A stretch of DNA of 14,121 nucleotides from an uncultured Alphaproteobacteria bacterium (GCA_913031555.1 CAJWDO010000016.1:1-14121); one strand, 5' to 3'; positions 1-6,899 are shown, numbered from the stretch's first letter. Program-made: numbers and translations. The notes: generated from the letters alone by a model not told the origin.

Positions 1-476
1 ATCACCGCCTGTTTCGACAGGATATAGGCCTTGGTGGCGTCCACTTCATTTGCGGCGCACCAGTCGGCAATGCTGCCGGGTGTCTGGGCCAGAAGATCCT
101 CAAGCTGGTCAATGTTGGACTGCCAGGCCATGCCGGCGCGTGAGGCGACCGACACCACGGCGGCGCCCGCATTCAACTTTGGCATAAACGCGTCGATGAA
201 AGCACATGTCGCAAGTGTATTTATCGTCAGACAGGCAACCGCATTGTCATCTCGCGGCGGGATGCCGGCGATCGAGCACAACCCGTCAAAGCCGCCGTCG
301 GCCGCCTGCACAGCGGCAGCAATCGAATCCGGGTCCATGAGATCAAGCTGGATCCAGCGATCATCGCTTTCTGGCTTCTGGATATCGAAAATCACAATCT
401 CATGCCCTTCGGAGCGAAGCCGTGCCGCCGTCGCCGCGCCAATCCCCGTTGCGCCACCTGTCAGTGCCAGTCTCAT
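1..476 (-). CDS. Short-chain dehydrogenase/reductase (SDR), 3' end cut by window edge
   Basis: This is the N-terminal 158 residues or so of an NAD(P)-dependent oxidoreductase; the rest lies to the left of the window. The protein opens directly with the Rossmann strand and the cofactor loop TGGATGIG (about residues 6-13). A serine sits in VVSVAS (about residue 110), and the active-site YxxxK appears as YILSK (about 150-154). The usual NNAG motif is degenerate (CSIAG). The short stretch between the nucleotide-binding part and the YxxxK, and the sequence DATKAYILSKQAV, resemble the coniferyl-alcohol dehydrogenase / 3-alpha-hydroxysteroid dehydrogenase branch of SDRs, but the substrate cannot be read from this. 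The ATG at 476 is preceded by GGAG at about 8 bases. It lies downstream of the DUF3179-like gene on the same strand, probably in one transcript. Confidence 0.85.
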   Translation of the reverse strand, partial: MRLALTGGATGIGAATAARLRSEGHEIVIFDIQKPESDDRWIQLDLMDPDSIAAAVQAADGGFDGLCSIAGIPPRDDNAVACLTINTLATCAFIDAFMPKLNAGAAVVSVASRAGMAWQSNIDQLEDLLAQTPGSIADWCAANEVDATKAYILSKQAV

Positions 477-486
477 TCGCTGTCTC

Positions 487-551
487 CGTTCTTGCCCGAT
501 TTGCCCACTATTTTCTCGTCATTCGCCCGTCATTTGCCCGTTATTTGCCGT
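487..551. repeat. Imperfect 11-bp tandem repeat array, about six units
   Basis: Read on the minus strand the units are ACGGCAAATA (542-551), ACGGGCAAATG (531-541), ACGGGCGAATG (520-530), ACGAGAAAATA (509-519), GTGGGCAAATC (498-508) and a degenerate last unit (487-497). The period is 11 bp, one helical turn. The array starts at the stop codon of the DUF3179-like gene and fills most of the gap up to the ribosome binding site of the SDR. It could be a slipped-strand expansion or a set of phased protein-binding sites. Confidence 0.75.
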
Positions 552-924
552 CATTCTGAAAGTCATAGAACGAAGCGGTCGGATGAAACGTAACCCAGGC
601 GCGGACATATTGTTTGTAGCTCTGCAGCTGGGTCAGATGCCTGCCCTTCAGCTTGCCCTTCACGCAGCGCCCGAAAAGATCCCAGCTCGACCCGGTCCCG
701 GAATCCTTGAAGCCGTCACCATCAAGCGTGAATTCCAGCGCCGTCCCATCGACCGACCGGTCATAGACAAAGGCCGACGAGCCTTCCTCGTCAGCCACGG
801 CGAGAAGGGATGTGCCTTCGACTTCGTCCTGAACAAGACGCCGCTTCACCAATTGGTTCCAGTCATAGGCGCGCGCGACATCGCCGATTTCGACCCCGAC
901 AACCAGCGGCGGCGAGGCCTGCAT
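541..924 (-). CDS. DUF3179-like domain protein (probably frameshifted 5' end)
   Basis: The 127-residue frame matches the C-terminal part of DUF3179 as I know it: an entry segment PLVVGVEIGDVARAYDW (about residues 6-22), then SSAFVYDRSVDG (about 49-60), TGSSWDLFGR (about 76-85), KGKLKGRHL and a closing RAWVTFHP (about 107-114). The CPLC motif common in the larger DUF3179 proteins is absent; the aligned stretch reads AVADEEGSSA. The function of the family is unknown. DUF3179 proteins are usually longer and often exported. The ATG at 924 has no good ribosome binding site, while a strong one and a signal peptide lie about 150 bases upstream in another frame (see 863-1075). I infer one gene of about 175 residues broken by an indel near 905-925, either real or a sequencing error. 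It probably shares a transcript with the SDR that follows. Confidence 0.65.
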   Translation of the reverse strand: MQASPPLVVGVEIGDVARAYDWNQLVKRRLVQDEVEGTSLLAVADEEGSSAFVYDRSVDGTALEFTLDGDGFKDSGTGSSWDLFGRCVKGKLKGRHLTQLQSYKQYVRAWVTFHPTASFYDFQNDGK

Positions 925-1075
925 ATGCCACCAGCGCAGTCGCCGTGAGCGCGACCGGGGTTCCGCTGCCGGCGGTATGGAATGTCAGATTTGCCTGTGC
1001 CAGGACTGCTGTCGACGTCAGTGTCACCGCTGCCGCGGCAATGGCCATATTTTTCAGAATTTTGATCACCGTCAC
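863..1075 (-). other. Signal-peptide-encoding 5' segment of the DUF3179-like gene, out of frame
   Basis: A minus-strand frame with a GTG start at 1069 (or 1075) is preceded by GGGAGG with ideal spacing. It begins with MTVIKILKNMAIAAAAVTL and continues to TSTAVLAQA, a typical Sec signal peptide: positive start, hydrophobic core and an Ala-X-Ala cleavage site near residue 28. After some 25 plausible mature residues it turns into arginine- and cysteine-rich sequence (AAGCRGRNRRCRAR) and stops, exactly where the overlapping frame 541-924 starts to read as DUF3179. The domain frame is offset by one base. I take this as the true N-terminus of the DUF3179-like protein, disconnected by a one- or two-base indel. 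The alternative is that it is spurious and the domain protein starts at 924 without a signal peptide. Confidence 0.5.
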
Positions 1076-1157
1076 CTCCCATGACTGGCTCGATGGTGCG
1101 CTTTGCGCATTTTTACAAGATCAGCTTTGGTGTGACAGCGTCATATGTAAATAGAAA

Positions 1158-1181
1158 ATATTTGGCATTCTATGCAAATAT
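1158..1181. promoter_or_regulatory. Palindrome upstream of the LysR gene, candidate operator
   Basis: Arms ATATTTG (1158-1164) and CAAATAT (1175-1181) pair perfectly, and CAT/ATG inside extends the symmetry with one unpaired G. It lies in an unusually AT-rich stretch of the 149-bp divergent region between the DUF3179-like gene and the LysR gene, 44 bp before the LysR start. LysR-type proteins usually bind such interrupted palindromes beside their own gene, so autoregulation is plausible. The spacing is not an exact T-N11-A. Confidence 0.45.
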
Positions 1182-1224
1182 GAATAGATTGTCCTGCAAC
1201 TTTCCCGGCACCGGATGGGTACTG

Positions 1225-2160
1225 ATGCGCGCGACACTGGATCCAAAACTTCTCTTTCATCTTCACATTATTTTTGAATCCGGCTCACTGTCCGCCGCCG
1301 CGGAGGTTCTGTCGGTATCCCAGCCAACGCTGTCACGCGCGGTGTCGATGCTGGAGGCACAGGTCGGACGCCAGCTCATGGTGCGTGGGCGCAATGGCGT
1401 CGTGCTGACAGAGGCCGGCATTCTTCTTGCCGAACAGGGCCGCAAGATCGGCTATGATCTGAAACAGGCCGACGATATCCTGAACAATCTGAAAAGCGAC
1501 AGCCTGCCGACCATTCGCATCGGCGTCGGTCCGCTGCTGGCCCAGGCGGTAATGAATGATTTCGTTACCGGCGCCATCCAGTCGCGGCGAAAGGCAAGCT
1601 TCGATCTGCAGATCGGCACCGCGCGCCAGCTTGTCTCGGACCTGCTGCATGGCCGTCTCGACATGGCGGTGATGACCACACCGTCCGACATGCGGGTCGA
1701 GCATCTTCGAAGCCTGCATATCCTTGATGATCATATCGGCCTGTTTGCCGGACCGAAATCACCTTTCGTCGGCCGTAACAGTCCGATCGACCGGGACGCG
1801 CTCGCCACCACGAACTGGATTGCCATCGACGCCGCCTTCGGGCCGACATCATCACATGAGAACATGCTCAGAAAGCTCGACTTTCCCTATGTTGTTCCGG
1901 CCATCCAGTTCAACATGAATATCCAGGGGCTGGTGAATGCTCTTGCCGCCTCGGATGCGCTCTGCTTTCTGCCGGCGCGCCTCACCCGCCTGCTGACCAA
2001 TGGCACCGGCGTCGAGGAAATTCCACTTGCCGTCAAATCGGAAAAACGTCAGACCGCGATCTGGCACGCCGCCGATGCCGACCTCAACTCCGACCTCGCC
2101 GACACGATCCGCGAATGCCGGTCCTTCCTGATGCGCCGCCTTGAGGCTGCGGGACAGTAA
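1225..2160 (+). CDS. LysR-family transcriptional regulator
   Basis: The 311-residue protein has the normal LysR length and layout. The N-terminal winged helix-turn-helix covers about residues 5-65, with the recognition segment SLSAAAEVLSVSQPTLSRAV (about 21-40) and the conserved LTEAG further on. A periplasmic-binding-protein-like effector domain follows, starting at about TIRIGVGP and containing GRLDMAVMTT. I chose the ATG at 1225 because the helix-turn-helix starts a normal distance after it. The frame stays open 48 codons upstream, but that part covers the AT-rich promoter and does not look coding. It is divergent from the DUF3179-like gene and reads toward the PhyH oxygenase, whose gene begins 229 bp downstream, so it may control either side. 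The effector cannot be predicted. Confidence 0.93.
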   Translation: MRATLDPKLLFHLHIIFESGSLSAAAEVLSVSQPTLSRAVSMLEAQVGRQLMVRGRNGVVLTEAGILLAEQGRKIGYDLKQADDILNNLKSDSLPTIRIGVGPLLAQAVMNDFVTGAIQSRRKASFDLQIGTARQLVSDLLHGRLDMAVMTTPSDMRVEHLRSLHILDDHIGLFAGPKSPFVGRNSPIDRDALATTNWIAIDAAFGPTSSHENMLRKLDFPYVVPAIQFNMNIQGLVNALAASDALCFLPARLTRLLTNGTGVEEIPLAVKSEKRQTAIWHAADADLNSDLADTIRECRSFLMRRLEAAGQ

Positions 2161-2220
2161 CAAGGCGGCACGCGCGCGCTGATGGCTGCCGGCATTCCCT
2201 GAAGACAAAGATGGCGTCCG

Positions 2221-2253
2221 TATCCTTGCTGCGTCCTTGCCGCGTCCTTGTCA
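2221..2253. repeat. Three-unit 11-bp tandem repeat
   Basis: The units tatccttgctg, cgtccttgccg and cgtccttgtca follow each other directly in the non-coding stretch between the LysR gene and the PhyH gene. The period equals that of the 487-551 array. The function is unknown. Confidence 0.55.
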
Positions 2254-2342
2254 TTGCCGCCTGTCAGGCATGTCTGGACAGGGTATACGCCAGCGCATTA
2301 CAGTCATCGGATATCATGCGCACTTCACACCCTCCCGCCCAC

Positions 2343-2366
2343 AGCGTGGCCTCGTGAGGCGGCGCT
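2343..2366. promoter_or_regulatory. Interrupted inverted repeat before the PhyH gene
   Basis: The pattern is AGCG-tg-GCCTC-GT-GAGGC-gg-CGCT. The inner arms (2349-2353 and 2356-2360) and outer arms (2343-2346 and 2363-2366) are perfect complements. It ends 23 bp before the start codon of the oxygenase gene. It may be an operator, or a leader hairpin next to the ribosome binding site. A weaker dyad with CTGTC/GACAG arms lies at 2261-2281. Confidence 0.4.
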
Positions 2367-2389
2367 ACAAATGCAGACGAGGCGTCAAA

Positions 2390-3256
2390 ATGGCCGTTGC
2401 ACGAGCACTGATCGAGGATTTCAATCGTGACGGTTATGTTTCGATGCCCGACGCCATTTCGCCGGTGCAGCTGAAAGACCTGACAGCGGTTCTTGATGAA
2501 TGGACAAGGGAATCGTGCGATCACACCGGACCTTATGGCGAGACCATGGACGGGCGCCCCCGCTTTGATGTCCAGCCCGGCGTTCATAGCGCCGAGACAC
2601 CGGCCCTTCGCAGGGTGGCATCACCGGTGGATGTCAATGACGCCTATTGGCGTGTCGCACAGGACAACGCCGCCCTCGATCTGACGGCAGCGATCCTGTC
2701 GCCAAACATCAAATTCTATGCATCGAAGGTGAATCTGAAACTGCCGGGGTCACGAACCGAGGTGAAATATCATCAGGACTTCCCCTTCGATCCACATACC
2801 AACATGGACATGATGACGGTGTTGATCTTCCTCGATGATGTCACGATGGAGAATGGTCCGCTGCAACTTGTGCCAGGCAGCCACCGTGGCCCGCTTCACT
2901 CGCTGTGGCAGGATGGCAAATTCACCGGTGCCGTTTCACCGGATGTCGAGCGCGACGCCATTACAAGATCGGTTGCCTGCACCGGCAAGGCCGGCGACGC
3001 GTGTCTGATGCATTCCGCGGTGTTGCACGGGTCATCCTCGAATCTCACACATGATCCGCGCCGTCTGTTCATCATCACCTATGTTGCCGAGGACGCGCAG
3101 CCTTTCGCCCCCAATCCAATCCCGACAAAGTATGATGGGGTCGTGGTGCGGGGACAGTCAACCGGGCGCGTGCGCGCCGTGCCTTTTGAAATGGACCTTC
3201 CCGAATATCCCAAAACGGCCTCGTTCTTTGGCCAGCAGGAAGGCCAGCAGGCCTGA
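2390..3256 (+). CDS. Phytanoyl-CoA dioxygenase (PhyH) family Fe(II)/2-oxoglutarate oxygenase
   Basis: The 288-residue protein has the usual size of bacterial PhyH enzymes, which hydroxylate or otherwise oxidise small molecules using Fe(II), oxygen and 2-oxoglutarate. The iron triad is visible: HQD gives His128 and Asp130, and VLHGSS gives the distal His213. DPRRLF, about ten residues later, supplies the arginine expected to bind the 2-oxoglutarate carboxylate. PLQLVPGSHRGP is the conserved loop between them. The ATG at 2390 is chosen because GAGG lies 7 bases upstream; longer in-frame starts cover low-complexity intergenic sequence. Fifteen bases separate it from the YczE-type gene, so these are probably co-transcribed, with the exporter after them. 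Family members act on substrates as different as ectoine and natural products, so the substrate is open. Confidence 0.9.
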   Translation: MAVARALIEDFNRDGYVSMPDAISPVQLKDLTAVLDEWTRESCDHTGPYGETMDGRPRFDVQPGVHSAETPALRRVASPVDVNDAYWRVAQDNAALDLTAAILSPNIKFYASKVNLKLPGSRTEVKYHQDFPFDPHTNMDMMTVLIFLDDVTMENGPLQLVPGSHRGPLHSLWQDGKFTGAVSPDVERDAITRSVACTGKAGDACLMHSAVLHGSSSNLTHDPRRLFIITYVAEDAQPFAPNPIPTKYDGVVVRGQSTGRVRAVPFEMDLPEYPKTASFFGQQEGQQA

Positions 3257-3271
3257 AGATCCGAGACAATA

Positions 3272-3961
3272 ATGATGAAAGACGGTTTTTTCGGGTTCCT
3301 GAAAATCAGGGCCGTGCCAACCCTGTTCTGGAGCGCGCCGCGCCCACTGACAATTCGCCCACCCTTCATCTCGGTTGTCATGTTGGCCATCGGCCTGGTG
3401 ATCTTCGGGCTTGGCGAGGCTTTGCTGATCGCCTCCGGCGTCGGGGTCAGCCCATGGACGGTCCTTGCCCAGGGGCTGACCAACATCACCGGATGGAGTG
3501 TAGGCCTTGCCACCTTTGTCGTCAGTGTCGCGGTATTGCTGCTCTGGGTGCCACTGCGACAGACACCGGGCATGGGAACGATCCTGAACATCATCATCAT
3601 TTCGCTGGTGCTTGATCTGGCCGATCCCTGGCTGCCGCGCTTTGACTCGCTGGCACTTCGGGTTGCCGAGGCCGCCGCCGGCGTGATCGTTACCGGTATC
3701 GGCGGCGGCATCTATCTGATCGCAAACCTGGGGCCCGGGCCGCGCGACGGTCTGATGACCGGCCTGCAACGTCTGACCAATCTCCCCATCGCCTGGGTTC
3801 GCAGCGCCATCGAACTTGGCGCCGTTGCGCTCGGATGGTCACTTGGCGGTGTGGTCGGGATCGGCACCCTGCTGTTCGCTTTCGGCATCGGGCCCTGTGT
3901 GGCGGCGACCATGTACGGCCTGCAGCGGGTCTTCGGGACCGGCAAGCCCGGCAGATCATAG
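3272..3961 (+). CDS. YczE-type integral membrane protein
   Basis: The 229-residue protein is strongly hydrophobic, with about five membrane segments starting near residue 32. The two signature turns of the YczE/YyaS-type family are present: GVGVSPWTVLAQGL (about residues 56-69) and its internal counterpart LGPGPRDGLMTGL (about 153-165), as expected for a protein built from two related halves. The molecular role of the family is poorly known; members are often annotated simply as YitT/YczE membrane proteins. It follows the PhyH gene by 15 bases and precedes the exporter gene by 69 bases on the same strand. ATGs at 3272 and 3275 are both possible; the ribosome binding site is weak for either. 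Confidence 0.82.
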   Translation: MMKDGFFGFLKIRAVPTLFWSAPRPLTIRPPFISVVMLAIGLVIFGLGEALLIASGVGVSPWTVLAQGLTNITGWSVGLATFVVSVAVLLLWVPLRQTPGMGTILNIIIISLVLDLADPWLPRFDSLALRVAEAAAGVIVTGIGGGIYLIANLGPGPRDGLMTGLQRLTNLPIAWVRSAIELGAVALGWSLGGVVGIGTLLFAFGIGPCVAATMYGLQRVFGTGKPGRS

Positions 3962-4030
3962 CCGCAACAGGGATTGTCCCCGCCGCAGGCAGGCATCGTC
4001 TTTGGCTTCCGGTTGTGCTGTAATGGGGCG

Positions 4031-5236
4031 ATGAATCTATTGGCGTTAAAGTCCCCGCAATTCAGAAGCTACATTTTCAGTCTGCACATCGCCCTGAACG
4101 GATTCTGGGCGCAGCGGGTCATCATCGGGTGGCTTGCCTGGGTGCTGACCGGCTCACCGGGCTTTGTCGGGCTTGTGGCCTTTCTGAACTTCGTCCCGAC
4201 GCTGTTTGTCAGCCCGCTGTTCGGTGTCGTCGCCGACCGGATTGACGTGCGCCGTGGCAGCATCATCAGCTATTCCTGCGCCGGCATCGCTTCAGGCATC
4301 TTTGCCTGGATCTGTCTTGCCGATGCCCTGACACCGCCGCTGCTGGCGGGATTCTCGTTGCTGACAGGGGTGATCTCCTCGGCCAATCACCCGATGCGTA
4401 TGTCCTTGACGCCGCGGTTGGCACCGCCGGACCAGCTTTCCTCGGTGGTGGCGCTAACCGCACTCAACTTCAACCTGTCACGGTTGATCGGCCCGGCCGC
4501 CGGCGGCGCCCTCATCCATGCCATCGGCGCCCCGCATTCGCTTGTTCTGACCGCCGCAAGCTATGCCGTTCCGGTTCTGGCCCTGTGGTTCATGCGCCCG
4601 CGCGACAGATCGCGCTATGCCGCACCGGAGCCCGGCAGCTATTTTGGTGAACTTCTGGACGGGTGGCGCTACGCACTGCAGCGCCGGCTTGTCAGATCGG
4701 CCATCATCTTCACCGGCATCGGCGCGCTGGCCGGCCGCAGTGTTCTCGAAACACTGCCGGTGCTCGCCAATGGCGTGTTCGAACGGGGGCCGGCGGGACT
4801 TGGCTTCATGACGGCGGCGGCCGGCGCGGGCGCGGCCGGGGCGGCGATCTTCAAGGCCATGTCACAGGCGCAGAAACCCGGCGTGTTCCAGCCTCATGTT
4901 CTGTCCATGGTGCTGCTGGTGCCGCTGCTTGTGGCCGGCCTCAGCCATGTTGACAGCTTTGCCATGGCGGTGAGTGTCGTGACGCTTCTCGGGGGCAGCG
5001 TCACATTGCTTGCGATATCGCTGCAGTCGCTTGTCCAGATGGCCATCGATGACCATTTCCGCGGCCGTGTCATGGGGCTGTGGACAACGGTGTCGATTGG
5101 CAGTGGCGCGCTTGGGGCGGTGATCATGGGGATGCTGATCGAGCGTGTCGGCATTGCCCCGGCGCAGGCGACAATCGGCCTTGTCCTGACCGGGCTGAGC
5201 GCGGTGATGATCCTGCGCTTCCGGAAACGTGGCTGA
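4031..5236 (+). CDS. Major facilitator superfamily transporter, EntS-like (DHA3) exporter
   Basis: The 401-residue protein has about twelve membrane segments. After the second lies the MFS motif A equivalent GVVADRIDVRRG (about residues 66-77), and FRGRVMGLW appears in the matching position of the C-terminal half (about 344-352). The overall pattern, with SPQFRSY at the start and NHPMRMSLTPRLAPPDQL, is that of the EntS / DHA3 branch, where characterised members export siderophores, drugs or other metabolites across the inner membrane. I start at the ATG at 4031, which has GGGG a few bases upstream; a TTG further up would add 19 residues that do not look like family sequence. It is the last gene of the plus-strand run and ends 17 bases from a convergent gene. 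The cargo is unknown. Confidence 0.88.
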   Translation: MNLLALKSPQFRSYIFSLHIALNGFWAQRVIIGWLAWVLTGSPGFVGLVAFLNFVPTLFVSPLFGVVADRIDVRRGSIISYSCAGIASGIFAWICLADALTPPLLAGFSLLTGVISSANHPMRMSLTPRLAPPDQLSSVVALTALNFNLSRLIGPAAGGALIHAIGAPHSLVLTAASYAVPVLALWFMRPRDRSRYAAPEPGSYFGELLDGWRYALQRRLVRSAIIFTGIGALAGRSVLETLPVLANGVFERGPAGLGFMTAAAGAGAAGAAIFKAMSQAQKPGVFQPHVLSMVLLVPLLVAGLSHVDSFAMAVSVVTLLGGSVTLLAISLQSLVQMAIDDHFRGRVMGLWTTVSIGSGALGAVIMGMLIERVGIAPAQATIGLVLTGLSAVMILRFRKRG

Positions 5237-5253
5237 CAGCGGGGCGGGGCGGA

Positions 5254-5979
5254 TCAGTCAGGGTTTTCCATCATCCCGAGATACACCGTCTGAACGCAAT
5301 CTTCTTCCAGCAGAGGGTTGAAAAACGTCACTTCCTCGGCGCTGGCTCTGGCGAAATGCGCGCCGAGCCTCGACAGGAATGCCTCGTCAGGCGGATCGTT
5401 CGACCACAGGGCGAAAATTCCCTGTCCGGTCAGATGACGCGTAAGCCGCGCCAGCCCGTCATCGCTGTACAGCGCCGCATGCGACGGGTTCAGGTGAAAA
5501 TCCGGGCTGTGATCGATATCAAGGAAGATGCCGTCGAACCGTCGCCCCGGCTGGCCAGCATCAAACCCGGCATCGCCAAGCGCAAGGGCGAAAAAATCGC
5601 CCTCGGCGAAGGTGCATCGGGGGCTTTCGGCAAGCTTTGCGCCAAGCGGCAGGATGCCGGCGCGGTGCCATTCGATGATCGGTGCCAGATATTCAACCAC
5701 CGTCAGCGATCGCACATGATCATGCGCCAGCACGGCGTCGGCCGTATAGCCAAGTCCCAGCCCACCAACCACTATGTCGGGCGCATCTGACGTCATGCGT
5801 TCCATCGGCAGCCGTGCCAGCGCAATCTCGGATGCGGTGAACATATCCGACATCAGATGCTCGTCATTCAGGATGACCTCGACCACATCACGGTCCAGCG
5901 CCAGAACACGACGCCGCCGCAGGATCAACTCGCCAAGCTGCGTCTGCCGGTAGTCAAGCTCTTCAAACATGTGCGCCAT
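5254..5979 (-). CDS. Spermidine-synthase-like Rossmann methyltransferase-fold protein
   Basis: The 241-residue protein looks like the polyamine-synthase branch of the class I methyltransferase fold. A short N-terminal beta region (MFEELDYRQTQLGELILRRR) is followed by the nucleotide-binding turn VVGGLGLGYTADAVL (about residues 69-83), an acidic end of strand two (VVEYL, about 94-98) and DGIFLDIDHSPDFHL at the active-site strand. True spermidine synthases carry GGGDGG in the glycine loop and a decarboxy-SAM-binding pattern. Here the loop is GGLGLGY, so aminopropyl transfer is doubtful and this may be a methyltransferase or a protein of unknown activity. I prefer the ATG at 5979, with GGGGA 5 bases upstream, to the one at 5991, whose AGGA abuts the codon. 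It lies 40 bases after the sugar dehydrogenase gene on the same strand. Confidence 0.78.
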   Translation of the reverse strand: MAHMFEELDYRQTQLGELILRRRRVLALDRDVVEVILNDEHLMSDMFTASEIALARLPMERMTSDAPDIVVGGLGLGYTADAVLAHDHVRSLTVVEYLAPIIEWHRAGILPLGAKLAESPRCTFAEGDFFALALGDAGFDAGQPGRRFDGIFLDIDHSPDFHLNPSHAALYSDDGLARLTRHLTGQGIFALWSNDPPDEAFLSRLGAHFARASAEEVTFFNPLLEEDCVQTVYLGMMENPD

Positions 5980-6019
5980 GGAAGTCCCCATTCCTGATCA
6001 AGCGGTGGTTCGGGCCACC

Positions 6020-6775
6020 TCAGATCGATCCTGCCTCGACCATGTAGTTGTTCGAGCTGCACATCGCGGCATCATCCGATGCCAGAAACAGGATCATCCG
6101 CGCGACATAGACCGGATCAATCAGGTCGGGAAGGCATTGCCGCTTCAGGTGGCTCTCCAGTGCCTCGGGCGTTACCCACAATTCCTTCTGGCGTTCGGTC
6201 ATGATCCAGCCCGGCACAACCGTGTTGACGCGGATCCGGTGCTTGCCAAGATCGCGCGCCATCGTGCGGGTCAGGCCGTGAACCGCCGATTTCGCTGTTG
6301 TATAAGCCGGAAAGTTACCCTGACCCTCCCACCATGAATTCGACCCGATATTGATAATCGACCCGCCGCCGCCATCAATCATATCCGGCGCGACATCCTG
6401 AATGGCAAAGAACATATGGCGAAGATTGGTCGCCATCCTTTCATCCCAGAATTCGACGCTGACATCCTTCCAGTCATGCCTGTCATCGCGCGCCGCGTTG
6501 TTGACCAGTGTGGTGAACGGGCCAAGCCGCGCCCGCAGCGCGGCCAGCGCGGCCTTCATCGCGGCAATGTCGCGAAGATCGCAGATCTCGTAATCGACGG
6601 TGCCGTCACATTCGTCCCGCAATGCGGCGCTGGCATCGGCATCAAGGTCGAGGAAGCCGACCTTCGCACCCTGGGCGGAAAATGCCCGCACGATTTCGGC
6701 GCCGATACCGGAGGCGCCGCCGGTGATGATCACGGCCTTGTCGGCCAGGCTCGGATAATGGGCAAACTGTGTCAT
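6020..6775 (-). CDS. SDR sugar 1-dehydrogenase, D-xylose dehydrogenase (XylB)-like
   Basis: The 251-residue protein closely follows the Caulobacter D-xylose 1-dehydrogenase pattern, which oxidises an aldose to its lactone with NAD. The start YPSLADKAVIITGGASGIG gives the cofactor loop (18-25). An acidic Asp43 at the end of strand two favours NAD. Then come NNAARDDRH (92-100; the usual NNAG has Ala95), FWDERMATNLRHMFF with Asn117, Ser145 in NIGSNSW, and Tyr158/Lys162 in YTTAK. VVPGWIMTERQKELWVTPE and the end FLASDDAAMCSSNNYMVEAG also match that branch. The divergent neighbour is a lactonase, which supports a sugar-oxidation role. Whether xylose, arabinose, fucose or another sugar is used is not determined. 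The ATG at 6775 is preferred to a GTG at 6790; neither has a strong ribosome binding site. Confidence 0.87.
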   Translation of the reverse strand: MTQFAHYPSLADKAVIITGGASGIGAEIVRAFSAQGAKVGFLDLDADASAALRDECDGTVDYEICDLRDIAAMKAALAALRARLGPFTTLVNNAARDDRHDWKDVSVEFWDERMATNLRHMFFAIQDVAPDMIDGGGGSIINIGSNSWWEGQGNFPAYTTAKSAVHGLTRTMARDLGKHRIRVNTVVPGWIMTERQKELWVTPEALESHLKRQCLPDLIDPVYVARMILFLASDDAAMCSSNNYMVEAGSI

Positions 6776-6804
6776 TGTTTCAAAGTCCACATCGGTTTTG
6801 GGTT

Positions 6805-6827
6805 ATTCGGGATTGGCAATCCGGAAT
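6805..6827. promoter_or_regulatory. Long inverted repeat in the sugar-oxidation divergent promoter, candidate operator
   Basis: Ten-base arms ATTCGGGATT (6805-6814) and AATCCGGAAT (6818-6827) are complementary at nine of ten positions around a GGC spacer. The repeat begins 30 bp before the dehydrogenase start codon, inside the 208-bp region shared with the lactonase gene. Symmetry and position suggest an operator for a dimeric regulator; none is encoded in the window next to this pair. Confidence 0.5.
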
Positions 6828-6889
6828 TGTCTATATTGGCGGCAGTCTGGTCCGCCTTGCCCAGTCATGCCATCACAAGCGCGACGCGA

Positions 6890-6899
6890 CAAGCGCTTG
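6890..6899. promoter_or_regulatory. CAAGCGCTTG palindrome, LacI-type operator candidate
   Basis: A perfect 10-bp palindrome with a central CG lies about 85 bp before the lactonase start, within the divergent region. LacI-family regulators of sugar genes typically bind AAGCGCTT-like cores with a central CG. The site is short, so chance is possible. Confidence 0.35.

Noticed and set aside
487..551. Short repeats considered as a CRISPR array
   Set aside because: Units are 11 bp, contiguous and without unique spacers; no cas gene is present.
31..948. Plus-strand ORF of 305 codons at the left end
   Set aside because: It runs antisense through the SDR and the DUF3179-like domain, both of which show clear motifs on the minus strand.
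5080..5790. Plus-strand ORF of 236 codons
   Set aside because: It starts inside the exporter gene in another frame and continues antisense to the spermidine-synthase-like gene, whose motifs are clear.
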